This document shows, piece after piece, positions 1-8,470 of a stretch of 64,000 nt of DNA (within the stretch, counting starts at the first letter, position 1; every line of letters starts with the position of its first letter). The DNA comes from Nocardioides baculatus. GTDB taxonomy: Bacteria > Actinomycetota > Actinomycetes > Propionibacteriales > Nocardioidaceae. Below the pieces are notes generated by a model. That model did no database searches. It saw only the letters and a program-made list of their open reading frames with translations, and was not told the origin of the DNA. The position numbers were made by a program, and so were the translations under genes. Where the stretch lies: assembly GCF_016735675.1 (NCBI RefSeq), contig NZ_JAERSG010000001.1, positions 434,001-498,000 on the forward strand. Direction: 5' to 3'.

Positions 1-1350
1 ACCAAGGCCCTCTTGGTGGACGCCGACAGCGGCGAGGTCGTCGAGGCGCGTACGGCGTCGCACCCGGCCGGCACCGAGGTCGACCCACGGGCATGGCTGA
101 GCGCCGTCGACGAGGCGACCGACGGTCTGCTCGACCGCGCCGATGCGATGGCTGTCGCCGGCCAGCAGCACGGGATGGTGGCGCTCGACGCGTCCGGTAC
201 GCCGGTCCGCGACGCGCTGCTCTGGAACGACACCCGCTCCGCCGGTGCCGCGGTCGAGCTGATCGAGGAGATGGGCGGGCCGCAGGCCTGCGCCGACGCG
301 ATCGGCAGCGTCCTCGTCGCGTCGTTCACCTCCACCAAGCTGCGCTGGCTGCGCGACCACGAGCCCGACCACGCGGCGGCGGTCGCCACGGTGCTGCTCC
401 CCCACGACTACGTCTCGTGGCACCTGGCGGCGGAGGGCACCGACCCGTTCACCGACCGCGGCGACGCCTCCGGCACGGGCTACTTCGACGCCCGCCACGA
501 CGCCTGGCGGCACGACCTCCTCGAGCAGGCGCTCGGCCACGCAGCGCAGACGCCCCGCATCGTCGCGCCCGGCACCGTCGCCGCCCACACCGCGAGCGGG
601 ACGCCCATCGGCGGCGGCACCGGCGACAACATGGGCGCCGCCCTCGGCATGGCGCTCGAGCCCGGCGACGTCCTCGTCTCGGTCGGCACGTCCGGCGTGG
701 CGTCGGCCGTCAGCAGCGTGCCGGTCGCCGACGGCACCGGCGTCGTCACCGGCTTCGCCGACGCCAGCGGCGGCTACCTGCCGATGGTCACCACGATGAA
801 CGCCGCCGGGATCCTCGACCTCCAGGCCCGCTGGCTCGGCGTCGACCACGACGGGCTCGCCGACCTCGCCCTGCAGTCAGCTCCCGGCGCGGGCGGGGTC
901 ACCCTTCTCCCCTACTACGGCGGCGAGCGCACGCCCAACCGGCCCGACGCCGTCGGCACCTGGACCGGCCTGACGCCCGCCACGACTCGCGCGGACCTCG
1001 CGCGGGCGGCGTACGAGTCCCTGCTCTGCTCCCTCGCCGACGCCGTCGACCGGCTGGTCGCTGCGACCGGCGAGACGCCGAGGCGCGTGCTCATGGTCGG
1101 CGGCGCGACGAAGAGCGCCGCGCTGCGCGAGCTCGCGCCCGCCGTGCTCGGCTGCCCCGTGGTGCTGCCGCCCCCGGGTGAGTACGTCGCCCTCGGCGCG
1201 GCCCGGCAGGCCGCCTGGGCGCTCGCCGGCACGGCAACGCCCCCGGCCTGGCCGGCCGCCGAGACCACGGTCCTCGAGGCCGACCCCACCCCCCACGTCC
1301 GCGAGGCCTACGGAGACCTCCGCGAGCGCACCACCACCTGGACCGACTGA
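1..1350 (+). CDS. xylB: Xylulokinase, 5' end cut by window edge
   Basis: FGGY-family sugar kinase that phosphorylates D-xylulose to xylulose 5-phosphate in the cytoplasm, the second step of the isomerase pathway. The reading frame is open to base 1, so the usual N-terminal lead into '[11 protein letters not shown]' lies outside the window; 449 residues are visible. The substrate-contact region '[12 protein letters not shown]' followed by 'LLWNDTRS', the glycine-rich '[13 protein letters not shown]' containing the expected catalytic Asp, and the C-terminal '[15 protein letters not shown]' nucleotide-binding segment fit xylulokinase. It is followed after 28 bp by xylA and then a ROK repressor, which supports xylose rather than another ketose. 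Promoter not visible. Confidence 0.93.
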   Translation, partial: TKALLVDADSGEVVEARTASHPAGTEVDPRAWLSAVDEATDGLLDRADAMAVAGQQHGMVALDASGTPVRDALLWNDTRSAGAAVELIEEMGGPQACADAIGSVLVASFTSTKLRWLRDHEPDHAAAVATVLLPHDYVSWHLAAEGTDPFTDRGDASGTGYFDARHDAWRHDLLEQALGHAAQTPRIVAPGTVAAHTASGTPIGGGTGDNMGAALGMALEPGDVLVSVGTSGVASAVSSVPVADGTGVVTGFADASGGYLPMVTTMNAAGILDLQARWLGVDHDGLADLALQSAPGAGGVTLLPYYGGERTPNRPDAVGTWTGLTPATTRADLARAAYESLLCSLADAVDRLVAATGETPRRVLMVGGATKSAALRELAPAVLGCPVVLPPPGEYVALGAARQAAWALAGTATPPAWPAAETTVLEADPTPHVREAYGDLRERTTTWTD

Positions 1351-1378
1351 AGTACGGCCGAACACCGAAAGGCACCTC

Positions 1379-2545
1379 ATGAGCATCGATGTCCCCACGC
1401 CCACCCCCGAGGACAAGTTCTCCTTCGGCCTCTGGACCGTCGGCTGGCAGGGCGTGGATCCGTTCGGCGGCGCCACCCGCCCCCCGATGGACACCGTCCA
1501 CGCGCTGGAGAAGCTCGCCGAGCTCGGCGCCTACGGGGTCAACTTCCACGACGACGACGTGATCCCCTTCGGCAGCGACGACGCGACGCGCCAGCAGATC
1601 ATCGACCGCTTCACGAAGGGCCTGGCCGACACCGGCCTCGTCGTCACCACCGCGACGACCAACCTCTTCAGCCACCCGGTCTTCAAGGCCGGCGGCTTCA
1701 CCAACAACAACCGCGACATCCGCCGCTTCGCGCTGCGCAAGGTGATGCGCAACATCGACCTCGCCGCCGAGCTCGGCGCCAAGGTCTACGTCGCGTGGGG
1801 CGGACGTGAGGGCGCGGAGTACGGCGCCTCGCAGGACACCGCCGTCGCGCTCGACCGGATGAAGGAGGCCTTCGACCTCCTCGGCGACTACGTCACGGAG
1901 AAGGGCTACGACCTCCGCTTCGCGATCGAGCCCAAGCCCAACGAGCCGCGCGGTGACATCCTGCTCCCGACGATCGGGCACGCGCTGGCCTTCATCAACC
2001 AGCTCGAGCGCCCCGAGCTCGTCGGTGTGAACCCCGAGATCGGGCACGAGGAGATGGCCGGCATGAACGCCGCTGCCGGCTACGCCCAGGCGCTGTGGCA
2101 GGGCAAGCTCTACCACATCGACCTCAACGGCCAGAACGGCCCGAAGTACGACCAGGACCTGCGCTTCGGCGCCGGCAACGTCCGCGGTGCCTTCTGGATC
2201 GTCGACGTGCTGCTCGCGGGTGGCTACGACGGCCCCGTGCACTTCGACTACAAGCCCTCGCGGATCGAGGACGAGGACGGCGTGTGGGTCAGCGCCGCCG
2301 CCAACATGCGCAACTACCTCATCCTCCGCGAGAAGGTGAAGGCGTTCCGCGCCGACCCCGAGGTGCAGGCGGCACTCGAGGCGGCGCGGCTGCCCGAGCT
2401 GGCCCAGAGCACGCTCGGCGAGGGCGAGGGCTGGGAGCAGCTGCTCGAGTGGCAGCTGCCCGACCCCGAGCAGCTCGCCACCATCGGCGCGGCGACCGAG
2501 CACCTGGACCAGCTGGCGCTCGAGCACCTCTACGGCGTCCGCTGA
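1379..2545 (+). CDS. xylA: Xylose isomerase
   Basis: Class I (actinobacterial, about 390 aa) xylose isomerase, interconverting D-xylose and D-xylulose (also glucose/fructose) with two divalent metals; 388 aa. The TIM-barrel landmarks are present: 'GVNFHDDD' with the ring-opening His at residue 57, '[11 protein letters not shown]' with the metal-bridging Glu, '[11 protein letters not shown]', and the late 'HIDLNGQ' metal ligand segment. ATG at 1379 is preceded by a GAAAGG-like ribosome site about 6 nt away and gives the canonical N-terminus. It sits 28 bp after xylB and 2 bp before the ROK gene, so the three genes are probably one transcript. Confidence 0.97.
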   Translation: MSIDVPTPTPEDKFSFGLWTVGWQGVDPFGGATRPPMDTVHALEKLAELGAYGVNFHDDDVIPFGSDDATRQQIIDRFTKGLADTGLVVTTATTNLFSHPVFKAGGFTNNNRDIRRFALRKVMRNIDLAAELGAKVYVAWGGREGAEYGASQDTAVALDRMKEAFDLLGDYVTEKGYDLRFAIEPKPNEPRGDILLPTIGHALAFINQLERPELVGVNPEIGHEEMAGMNAAAGYAQALWQGKLYHIDLNGQNGPKYDQDLRFGAGNVRGAFWIVDVLLAGGYDGPVHFDYKPSRIEDEDGVWVSAAANMRNYLILREKVKAFRADPEVQAALEAARLPELAQSTLGEGEGWEQLLEWQLPDPEQLATIGAATEHLDQLALEHLYGVR

Positions 2546-2547
2546 CC

Positions 2548-3750
2548 GTGCGGCCACACCTGCGTGCGGTGAGCGACACCGAGGGGCTGCGGCGCTCGGC
2601 GTCCGGCACCGAGGGGCTGCGGCGCGCCAACACCGGCGCCGTGCTCCGGGCGCTCCGCGAGCTCGGACCGTCCACCCGGTCCGAGCTGGCGACGCACACC
2701 GGCCTCGCGAAGGCGACGGTCGGTGTGATCGTCGCGGACCTCGAGGCGGCGCGCGCCGTCGCCGAGGAGGGGTCGCGACCGGGCGTGCGCGGTCGCCCCG
2801 GGCGCCCGGTCGCCCTCCGGGGTGACCGGTTCGTCTCGCTGGGCCTCGAGCTCAACGTCGACTACGTGTCGGCCGTGGTGCTCGACCTCGCGGGTGACAT
2901 CGTCTCCACCACCAGTCGGGCGGGCGGCACGAGCGACGACCTCAGCGACCTCGCGCGGTCCGCGCTCGACGAGCACGTCGGGGCGGACGACGTCCTGGTC
3001 GGCACGACCCTCGCGGTCCCGGCGCTCGTGCGCGCCGACGACCGCACCGTGGCGTGGGCGCCCAACCTGCGCGTCGAGTGGGCTGATCTCGCCGACGCGC
3101 TCGGCTCGCTGGTCCCGGACGTGCGGGTCGGCGTCAGCAACGACGCCAACTGCGCGGCGTACGCCGAGTCGCACCACGGCGCCGCCCGCGGTGCGAGCCA
3201 CGCCCTCTACGTCACCGGCACCGTCGGCATCGGAGCCGGGATCGTGCAGGACGGCGAGCTCGTACGTGGGGGCGCGGGGTTCGCCGGCGAGGTGGGCCAC
3301 ATGGCGGTCGGCGACTCCACCGCCCTGTGCGGCTGCGGGAGGCGGGGCTGCTGGGAGGCGTCGATCGGCATGAAGGCGATGCTCGCCGCCGTCGACATGA
3401 GTGAGCTGGACACTCCGCTGCGGACGGCCGAGGCGGTCGCCGAACGGGCGGCCACCGACGCGTCCGTCCGCGACGGGCTCGAGCGCGTCGGGCGCGACGT
3501 CGGGCTGGGCATCGCCGTGCTGAGCACCGTCCTCGACCCCGAGGTCGTGGTGATGGGCGGCTACTTCGCCGTGCTGGGTGACCTCGTCCTCGAGCCCGCG
3601 CGTCGCACCCTCGACGAGCGGCTCGTCTCCGCCGCACAGGTCAGGCCCGAGCTGCGGACCAGCACCCTCGGCATCGAGGCCGCCGCCCTGGGCGCGGCCG
3701 AGCAGTCCTTCGGCCCGGTGCTGCTCGGCGAGGTCGACCTGCTGGCCTGA
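2548..3750 (+). CDS. xylR: ROK-family transcriptional repressor (XylR-like)
   Basis: About 400-aa ROK regulator: an N-terminal winged helix-turn-helix ('RSELATHTGLAKATVG') followed by a sugar-kinase-like ROK domain with 'GTVGIGAGIV', 'GFAGEVGHM' and the zinc-site motif 'CGCGRRGCWE'. ROK proteins of this layout are xylose-responsive repressors that release operators when sugar binds. It immediately follows xylA, so it probably controls xylBA and perhaps the facing xylFGH operon. The GTG at 2548 (2 bp after the xylA stop) is taken as start; an in-frame GTG at 2569 is an equally possible start. Specific ligand is inferred from context. Confidence 0.85.
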   Translation: MRPHLRAVSDTEGLRRSASGTEGLRRANTGAVLRALRELGPSTRSELATHTGLAKATVGVIVADLEAARAVAEEGSRPGVRGRPGRPVALRGDRFVSLGLELNVDYVSAVVLDLAGDIVSTTSRAGGTSDDLSDLARSALDEHVGADDVLVGTTLAVPALVRADDRTVAWAPNLRVEWADLADALGSLVPDVRVGVSNDANCAAYAESHHGAARGASHALYVTGTVGIGAGIVQDGELVRGGAGFAGEVGHMAVGDSTALCGCGRRGCWEASIGMKAMLAAVDMSELDTPLRTAEAVAERAATDASVRDGLERVGRDVGLGIAVLSTVLDPEVVVMGGYFAVLGDLVLEPARRTLDERLVSAAQVRPELRTSTLGIEAAALGAAEQSFGPVLLGEVDLLA

Positions 3751-3760
3751 TCGCTCGGGG

Positions 3761-4990
3761 TCAGCCCGCGAGGCGGGAGCGTACGTCGTCGATGGCCGTG
3801 CCGAGCGCGGCGACCGGGTCGACGAAGAGCGGCTCCAGCGCGATCTCGGCCGCCCCGAGCAGCGACGAGTCGGCACCGAGGCCCGGGAGCGCGAGCGTCA
3901 CCGACTCCAGGGGTGCGGGCAGCGCACGCTCGGCCAGCCCGGCGTCGACCTCTCGGCCGACGAGGAGGTAGAGCGACCTGAAGTAGCCACCGAGGATGAC
4001 CATGCGGGGGTTGAACGCGTTGACCAGGCTGGCAAGGCCCTGGCCCAGCGCCGTGCCGGTCGCCCGCAGGGCCGGCGAGGGCTTGCCGAAGGACTCGAGG
4101 ACCTCGCCGAGCTGGACCACCTTGTCGGGCGGGCACGCGATCGCCGAGGCGATGGCGTGCGCGCCGACCTCGGTCTCCCAGCAACCGAGGTTGCCGCAGT
4201 GGCACGGCCTGCCCTGCGGGTTGAAGCGCAGGTGGCCGACCTCGCCGGCGTAGCCGCCCGCTCCCTCGAGCCGGTGGCCGCCGGTGATGATCCCGGCACC
4301 GACACCGACGTTGCCGGAGATGTAGATGAGCTCGTCGGTGCCGACGCCCGCGCCGCGGGTGTGCTCGGCGAGCGCGCCGAGGTCGGCGTCGTTGGCCAGG
4401 CAGACAGGGACGTCGAGCCCGAGCGCCGCCAGCACGATCCCGCCGAACGACACGTCGTGCCACTCCAGGTTGGGGGCGAGCCGGATGAGGCCGTCGTTGC
4501 GTCGCACCAGGCCCGGCACGGAGATCCCGATGCCGACGAGGGGCGACGCGGCCGGCGCGTCCTCGACGACGGTGCGGATCAGCGCAGCGACGGCCGCGCC
4601 GACCTGCCACGCCTCACCGTCGCTGTGCACCGGCGCCTGCGATCGCTGGAGGATGCGGCCGCCCAGGCCGACCCGGGCGACGACCGCCCGGTCCACGCCG
4701 AGATCGACCGCGATGACGTAGGGCCCGTCCGCCGCGATCCGCACGCCCGCAGACGGCCGTCCGGCACCCTGGCGCACACCCTCGGCCGGGTCGGCGCGCT
4801 CGGTGATGCCCAGCGACTCGAGCTCGCCGACCAGCCCCGCGATCGTGCTGCGGTTCAGCCCCATCAGGCTGGTCAGCTCGGCTCGCGACATCTCGCCGGC
4901 GCCGTGCACGTGCCGGAGCACGGTGCCGAGGTTGTGGCGCCGGATGGCCTCCTGGTTGGTCCCGAGGCCCGAGCGCCGCTGCGGGCTCAC
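3761..4990 (-). CDS. Second ROK-family transcriptional regulator
   Basis: 409-aa ROK protein with an N-terminal helix-turn-helix ('RAELTSLMGLNRSTIAGLV') and a ROK domain carrying 'GNVGVGAGIITGG', 'GYAGEVGHLRF' and 'CHCGNLGCWE', the conserved HC3-type zinc site. It is the last gene of the xylF-xylG-xylH operon (10 bp after xylH) and converges on the other ROK gene. It probably senses the imported sugar. The GTG at 4990 was chosen because it begins just after the xylH stop and at 'SPQRRSGLGTNQEAIRRHN', a typical ROK start; the frame stays open further upstream inside xylH. Two ROK repressors from different families of the same fold at one xylose locus suggests separate control of catabolism and transport. 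Confidence 0.85.
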   Translation of the reverse strand: MSPQRRSGLGTNQEAIRRHNLGTVLRHVHGAGEMSRAELTSLMGLNRSTIAGLVGELESLGITERADPAEGVRQGAGRPSAGVRIAADGPYVIAVDLGVDRAVVARVGLGGRILQRSQAPVHSDGEAWQVGAAVAALIRTVVEDAPAASPLVGIGISVPGLVRRNDGLIRLAPNLEWHDVSFGGIVLAALGLDVPVCLANDADLGALAEHTRGAGVGTDELIYISGNVGVGAGIITGGHRLEGAGGYAGEVGHLRFNPQGRPCHCGNLGCWETEVGAHAIASAIACPPDKVVQLGEVLESFGKPSPALRATGTALGQGLASLVNAFNPRMVILGGYFRSLYLLVGREVDAGLAERALPAPLESVTLALPGLGADSSLLGAAEIALEPLFVDPVAALGTAIDDVRSRLAG

Positions 4991-5000
4991 GGTCGGGCGC

Positions 5001-6281
5001 CTAGACGCCGGCAGCAGAGCGACGGCGACGGGAGATCGCGTCGACGCTCGCGGCGAGGAGGAGGACACCGCCCGTCACGACGGAGTTGATCCAGCTGGCG
5101 TTGTTGAGCAGCAGGAGCCCGTTGTTGATCGTGGCGATGACCAGGCCGCCGATGATCGCGTCGGTGGCTCGACCGCGTCCGCCGAAGAGGCTGACACCAC
5201 CGATGACCGCGGCGCCCACGGCGTACAGCAGGACGTTGCCACCACCCGATCCGGGCGAGATCTTGCCCGTGTTGGCCGCCAGGAGGATGCCACTCACGGC
5301 CGCCATCATCGAGCAGGCGACGAACGCGGACGTACGGATCCGGGCGACGTTGATACCGGCACGGCGAGCCGCCTCGGCGTTGCCACCCACGGCGTAGAGG
5401 TAGCGGCCGTAACGGGTGCGGTTGAGGATGAACATCCACACGATCAGCAGCACGGCGACCACGATGAGCATGCGGGGGATGCCCTCGATGGGGAAGTTGG
5501 GGTTGCGGCTGCGGTTCTGGTTGAGGAACCAGACGACGCCCAGCAGGATCACTGCCAGCGCGGCGATCCGCAGGACCACGACGCTCATCGGCGGGTGCTG
5601 GAGCTTCTGGCTCACCTGGGTCCGGTAGGTCCGCAGGGACAGCCCGGCGAACACGACCACGATCACGATGGCACCGATCCAGCCGACGGTGGGGTCGACG
5701 TTCTTGATCGCCAGGCCACGCAGGAACTCGTTGTCGAAGCGCACCGATCCGCCCTGGCCGATGAACTTCAGCATGACTCCCTGGAGCCCCAGGAAGAAGG
5801 CGAGGGTGACGACGAAGGACGGGATCCCGAGCCGTGACACCAGCAGGCCGATCACGACGCCGATCACGGCTCCGACGACCACCGCGCCGAGGAACGCGAC
5901 CGGCCAGCTCTGGCCGTGGTCGACGATCATCAGGCCGGCCGTCATCGCACCGGTGCTGCCGGCCACGCCGGCGGACAGGTCGATCTCGCCGAGGAGCAGC
6001 ACGGGGACGAGCGCGAGGGCCAGGACGCAGATCGGTCCGGCCTGGGTGATCAGGTTGGCGATGTTGAGCTTGGTGGTGAACGTGTCACTGGCGAGGCCGA
6101 AGATGATCGCCAGGACGATGAGGCCGAGGATCGCGGGGAGCGAGCCCATGTCGCCGCCGCGGAGCTTGTTGAGGTAGGCCTGGAAGGCCTCGCCGAGCGA
6201 GTGGGCCTGCAGGCTGTCGCGCGCGAAGTCGGTGTCGGCGACGGTGGCAGTGCCGCCGCTCTCGTTGGTGTCAGTGGTCAT
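5001..6281 (-). CDS. xylH: Xylose-type ABC transporter permease
   Basis: 426-aa integral membrane permease of the RbsC/XylH (BPD_transp_2) family, with about ten hydrophobic helices starting near residue 48. The diagnostic 'GEIDLSAG' loop and the later 'GGNAEAARRAGINVARIR' cytoplasmic segment that docks the ATPase are present. It forms the sugar channel for XylF/XylG. The ATG has a strong AGGAGG site 5 nt upstream that overlaps the xylG stop codon, so translation is probably coupled. The N-terminal 45 residues are polar and extend into the cytoplasm. Confidence 0.9.
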   Translation of the reverse strand: MTTDTNESGGTATVADTDFARDSLQAHSLGEAFQAYLNKLRGGDMGSLPAILGLIVLAIIFGLASDTFTTKLNIANLITQAGPICVLALALVPVLLLGEIDLSAGVAGSTGAMTAGLMIVDHGQSWPVAFLGAVVVGAVIGVVIGLLVSRLGIPSFVVTLAFFLGLQGVMLKFIGQGGSVRFDNEFLRGLAIKNVDPTVGWIGAIVIVVVFAGLSLRTYRTQVSQKLQHPPMSVVVLRIAALAVILLGVVWFLNQNRSRNPNFPIEGIPRMLIVVAVLLIVWMFILNRTRYGRYLYAVGGNAEAARRAGINVARIRTSAFVACSMMAAVSGILLAANTGKISPGSGGGNVLLYAVGAAVIGGVSLFGGRGRATDAIIGGLVIATINNGLLLLNNASWINSVVTGGVLLLAASVDAISRRRRSAAGV

Positions 6282-6291
6282 GGCCGCCTCC

Positions 6292-7068
6292 TCAGACGCT
6301 CGCCGTTGCGGGGTTCTCGGAGATCCCGAGGTTGCCGGAACGGCCGGCAGTGATGAGCTCGACGACCTGGCTGTGGTTGACGTCCTTCGTCGGCACGTCA
6401 GCGGCCACGCGACCGAGGTAGAGCGCCGTGATCCGGTCGGCGACCTCGAAGACGTCGCCCATGTTGTGCGAGATCAGCACGACGCCGAGCCCACGGTCGG
6501 CGAGGCGTCGTACGAGGTCGAGGACCTGGCGGGTCTGCGCCACGCCGAGGGCCGCGGTGGGCTCGTCGAGGAGGACGATCTTGGAGTTCCAGAGGACGGC
6601 CTTGGCGATCGCCACCGTCTGGCGCTGGCCGCCGGAGAGGCTGGCGACGGTCTGGCGCACCGACTTCACGGTGCGGACCGACAGCGAGGCCAGCGTCTCG
6701 CGGGCGCGGGCCTCCATGGCAGGCTCGTCGAGCGTCCCGCCCTTGGTCTGCTCGCGGCCGAGGAACATGTTCTGGGTGATGTCCAGGTTGTCGCAGAGCG
6801 CGAGGTCCTGGTAGACGACCTCGACGCCCAGGGCGGCGACGTCGCGTGGTCCGTGGACCTCGACCGGCTTGCCCTCGAAGAGGTAGTCACCGGTGTCGCG
6901 GCCGTAGATGCCGGCGATGATCTTCACGAGCGTCGACTTGCCGGCACCGTTGTCGCCGACGAGGGCGGTCACCTGGCCGGGGTAGACCGCGAAGTCGATG
7001 TCGTGGAGGACGTGTACTACACCGAAACTCTTGTTGACGCCGCGCAGCTCAAGCAGGGGCTCGCTCAT
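6292..7068 (-). CDS. xylG: Sugar ABC transporter ATPase, single-domain
   Basis: ABC ATPase powering pentose import. Walker A 'GDNGAGKST' (about residue 38), signature 'LSGGQRQTVAIAKA', Walker B 'KIVLLDEPTAALG' and the H-loop 'LISHNMG' are all present in one nucleotide-binding domain. At 258 aa it is half the length of E. coli XylG/RbsA, which are tandem duplications of about 500 aa; it resembles the short FrcA-type ATPases and presumably works as a homodimer. The gene lies between xylF and xylH, separated from xylF by a GC-rich hairpin. Confidence 0.88.
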   Translation of the reverse strand: MSEPLLELRGVNKSFGVVHVLHDIDFAVYPGQVTALVGDNGAGKSTLVKIIAGIYGRDTGDYLFEGKPVEVHGPRDVAALGVEVVYQDLALCDNLDITQNMFLGREQTKGGTLDEPAMEARARETLASLSVRTVKSVRQTVASLSGGQRQTVAIAKAVLWNSKIVLLDEPTAALGVAQTRQVLDLVRRLADRGLGVVLISHNMGDVFEVADRITALYLGRVAADVPTKDVNHSQVVELITAGRSGNLGISENPATASV

Positions 7069-7125
7069 GTCCGTTGCTCCCTCGTGGCCACGAGGGCCAT
7101 GGATTCGTTGTCTGGTCGAACGAAA

Positions 7126-7158
7126 GGCGCCCGGGCCGGGTAGGCCGACCCGGGCGCC
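7126..7158 (-). terminator. Intercistronic hairpin between xylF and xylG
   Basis: Perfect 10-bp stem GGCGCCCGGG (7126-7135) with CCCGGGCGCC (7149-7158) and a 13-nt loop. On the minus strand the stem is followed by TTTCGTT. It lies in the 116-bp gap downstream of the binding-protein gene and upstream of the ATPase gene. A leaky terminator or 3'-end stabiliser here would let XylF be made in excess over the membrane components. Function inferred. Confidence 0.6.
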
Positions 7159-7171
7159 TCGTTCAGTGTCG

Positions 7172-7189
7172 CCTGATCAAGCGATCAGG
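7172..7189 (-). other. Small hairpin over the xylF stop codon
   Basis: Perfect 7-bp inverted repeat CCTGATC / GATCAGG with a 4-nt loop. The stem includes the xylF stop codon and sits 13 bp before the larger 7126-7158 hairpin, so the xylF mRNA end carries two stems in tandem. Confidence 0.4.
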
Positions 7190-8276
7190 AGATACCGGCC
7201 TCGTCGCAGAACTTGGCGAAGTCGTCCGTGCACACGTCGGCGGCGGTCTGGCCACCGTCGTCGATGACGTCCTTGACGTTGTCCTTGGTGATCGACACCG
7301 GGTCGAGCAGGACCGACGGCACGTCGCGCTCGCCGTCGTTCGTCACACCGGTGGTCGCGGGCGAGTCGCCGTTGACCAGGGCGATGGCGGCCTCGGCGAG
7401 GGCGCCGGCCTCCAGCTTCGCGGACTTGTAGATCGTCATGCACTGGGTGCCGGCGAGGACGTTCTGCAGGCCCTCGACCGTGGCGTCCTGCCCGGTGACC
7501 GGGACCTTGCCGGCCTCGCCGTTCTTCTCCAGGACGGAGATCGCGGCGCCGCCGAGACCGTCGTTGGCGGCCAGCACACCGTCGACGTCGCCGTCAGCCT
7601 GCGTGTAGAGCTGCTCGAAGATCGTCACGGCCTGCTCGTTGTCCCAGTCCGGGACGGCCTGCTCGCCGACGACCTTGTACGTGCTGATCGCATCGAGCAC
7701 CTCGTGGGCGCCGGCCGAGAACAGCGTGGCGTTGTTGTCGGTGGGCGAGCCGTTGAGGTAGACGATGTTGGCGTCCTTGTCGCCGAGGCAGTCCGCGAGG
7801 CCCTGGCCCTGCAGCGCGCCGACCTTGTTGTTGTCGAAGGAGATGTAGGCCTCGGCCGAGCCGCCCAGCGTGAGGCGGTCGTAGTCGAGGGTCTTGACGC
7901 CCTGCGAGGCCGCCTTCTCCTGGATCGCCGCACCCGACTCGGAGTCGAGGTTGACGATCGCGAGGACCGTGACGCCGTCGGCGATCATGCCGTCCGCGAT
8001 GGTGGTCATCTTCTCGGCGTCGCCCTCGGCGTTCTGGATCTCGTACTCGACACCGGCCTCCTTGAAGGCCCGCTCGAGCTCCGGGCGGTCCGCGCTCTCC
8101 CACCGCACCGAGGACTCGGTGTCGGGGAGGATCACGCCGATCTTGCCGGTGGTCTCGCTGCTGCCGCTGTCGCCGCCGTCGGTGCCGGAGTCGCCACCGT
8201 CGTCGCTGCCGCACGCGGTCAGCGCCATCGACAGGCCGATCAGAGGAACGAGGACCAAGCTGTGCTTCCGCTTCAC
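7185..8276 (-). CDS. xylF: D-xylose-binding lipoprotein
   Basis: 363-aa type I periplasmic-binding-fold protein of the XylF family. The N-terminus is a lipoprotein signal (positively charged start, hydrophobic core, lipobox 'LTAC' near residue 21) followed by a Gly/Ser/Asp linker, so it is tethered outside the membrane. 'VPVTGQDATVEGLQNVLAGTQ' is the hallmark of xylose-binding proteins, and 'VLAIVNLDSESGAAIQEKA' and 'LAANDGLGGAAI' are ligand-pocket segments. Start is the GTG at 8276, with AGGAGG 7 nt upstream. It is the first gene of xylF-xylG-xylH-ROK; a palindromic operator lies about 60 bp upstream. Confidence 0.93.
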   Translation of the reverse strand: MKRKHSLVLVPLIGLSMALTACGSDDGGDSGTDGGDSGSSETTGKIGVILPDTESSVRWESADRPELERAFKEAGVEYEIQNAEGDAEKMTTIADGMIADGVTVLAIVNLDSESGAAIQEKAASQGVKTLDYDRLTLGGSAEAYISFDNNKVGALQGQGLADCLGDKDANIVYLNGSPTDNNATLFSAGAHEVLDAISTYKVVGEQAVPDWDNEQAVTIFEQLYTQADGDVDGVLAANDGLGGAAISVLEKNGEAGKVPVTGQDATVEGLQNVLAGTQCMTIYKSAKLEAGALAEAAIALVNGDSPATTGVTNDGERDVPSVLLDPVSITKDNVKDVIDDGGQTAADVCTDDFAKFCDEAGIS

Positions 8277-8338
8277 GCGAACCGCCTCCTAGCGATTGGG
8301 GGTCGCACCTCGGCTCGTCGGGACCGTCAAGGCGGGTG

Positions 8339-8363
8339 CATATGTTGTGTCGGACAACATATG
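8339..8363 (-). promoter_or_regulatory. Perfect 10-bp inverted repeat, probable xylF operator
   Basis: CATATGTTGT (8339-8348), 5-nt spacer, ACAACATATG (8354-8363). This is AT-rich in an otherwise very GC-rich region and lies about 60 bp upstream of the xylF start. It is the right size and place for a ROK repressor dimer. A shorter repeat, GTGAC-N4-GTCAC (8366-8379), follows directly. No other intergenic region I read carries the same palindrome. Confidence 0.7.
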
Positions 8364-8398
8364 GAGTGACGACAGTCACGTCCAGAGCCACGGCCCGC

Positions 8399-8416
8399 TG
8401 TGACCGCTTTGTTACA
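8399..8416. promoter_or_regulatory. CRP-like dyad upstream of xylF
   Basis: TGTGAC-N6-GTTACA, a 5-of-6 dyad resembling sites for CRP/GlxR-type activators, though its spacing is 2 bp wider than the usual TGTGA-N6-TCACA. It lies upstream of the xylF operator, where a catabolite activator would sit. Weak evidence. Confidence 0.25.
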
Positions 8417-8470
8417 GAAAACGTCACCGCTCACGCGTGGATGGCGTACCGACGGGTCTGGACCAGTGCG

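Noticed and set aside
6292..7068. Truncated or pseudogenised xylG because it is half the enteric length.
   Set aside because: All ABC motifs are present and single-domain sugar ATPases of about 260 aa are a known type.
8399..8416. Confident CRP/GlxR site upstream of xylF.
   Set aside because: Half-site spacing is 2 bp too wide for the consensus; reported only as a low-confidence feature.
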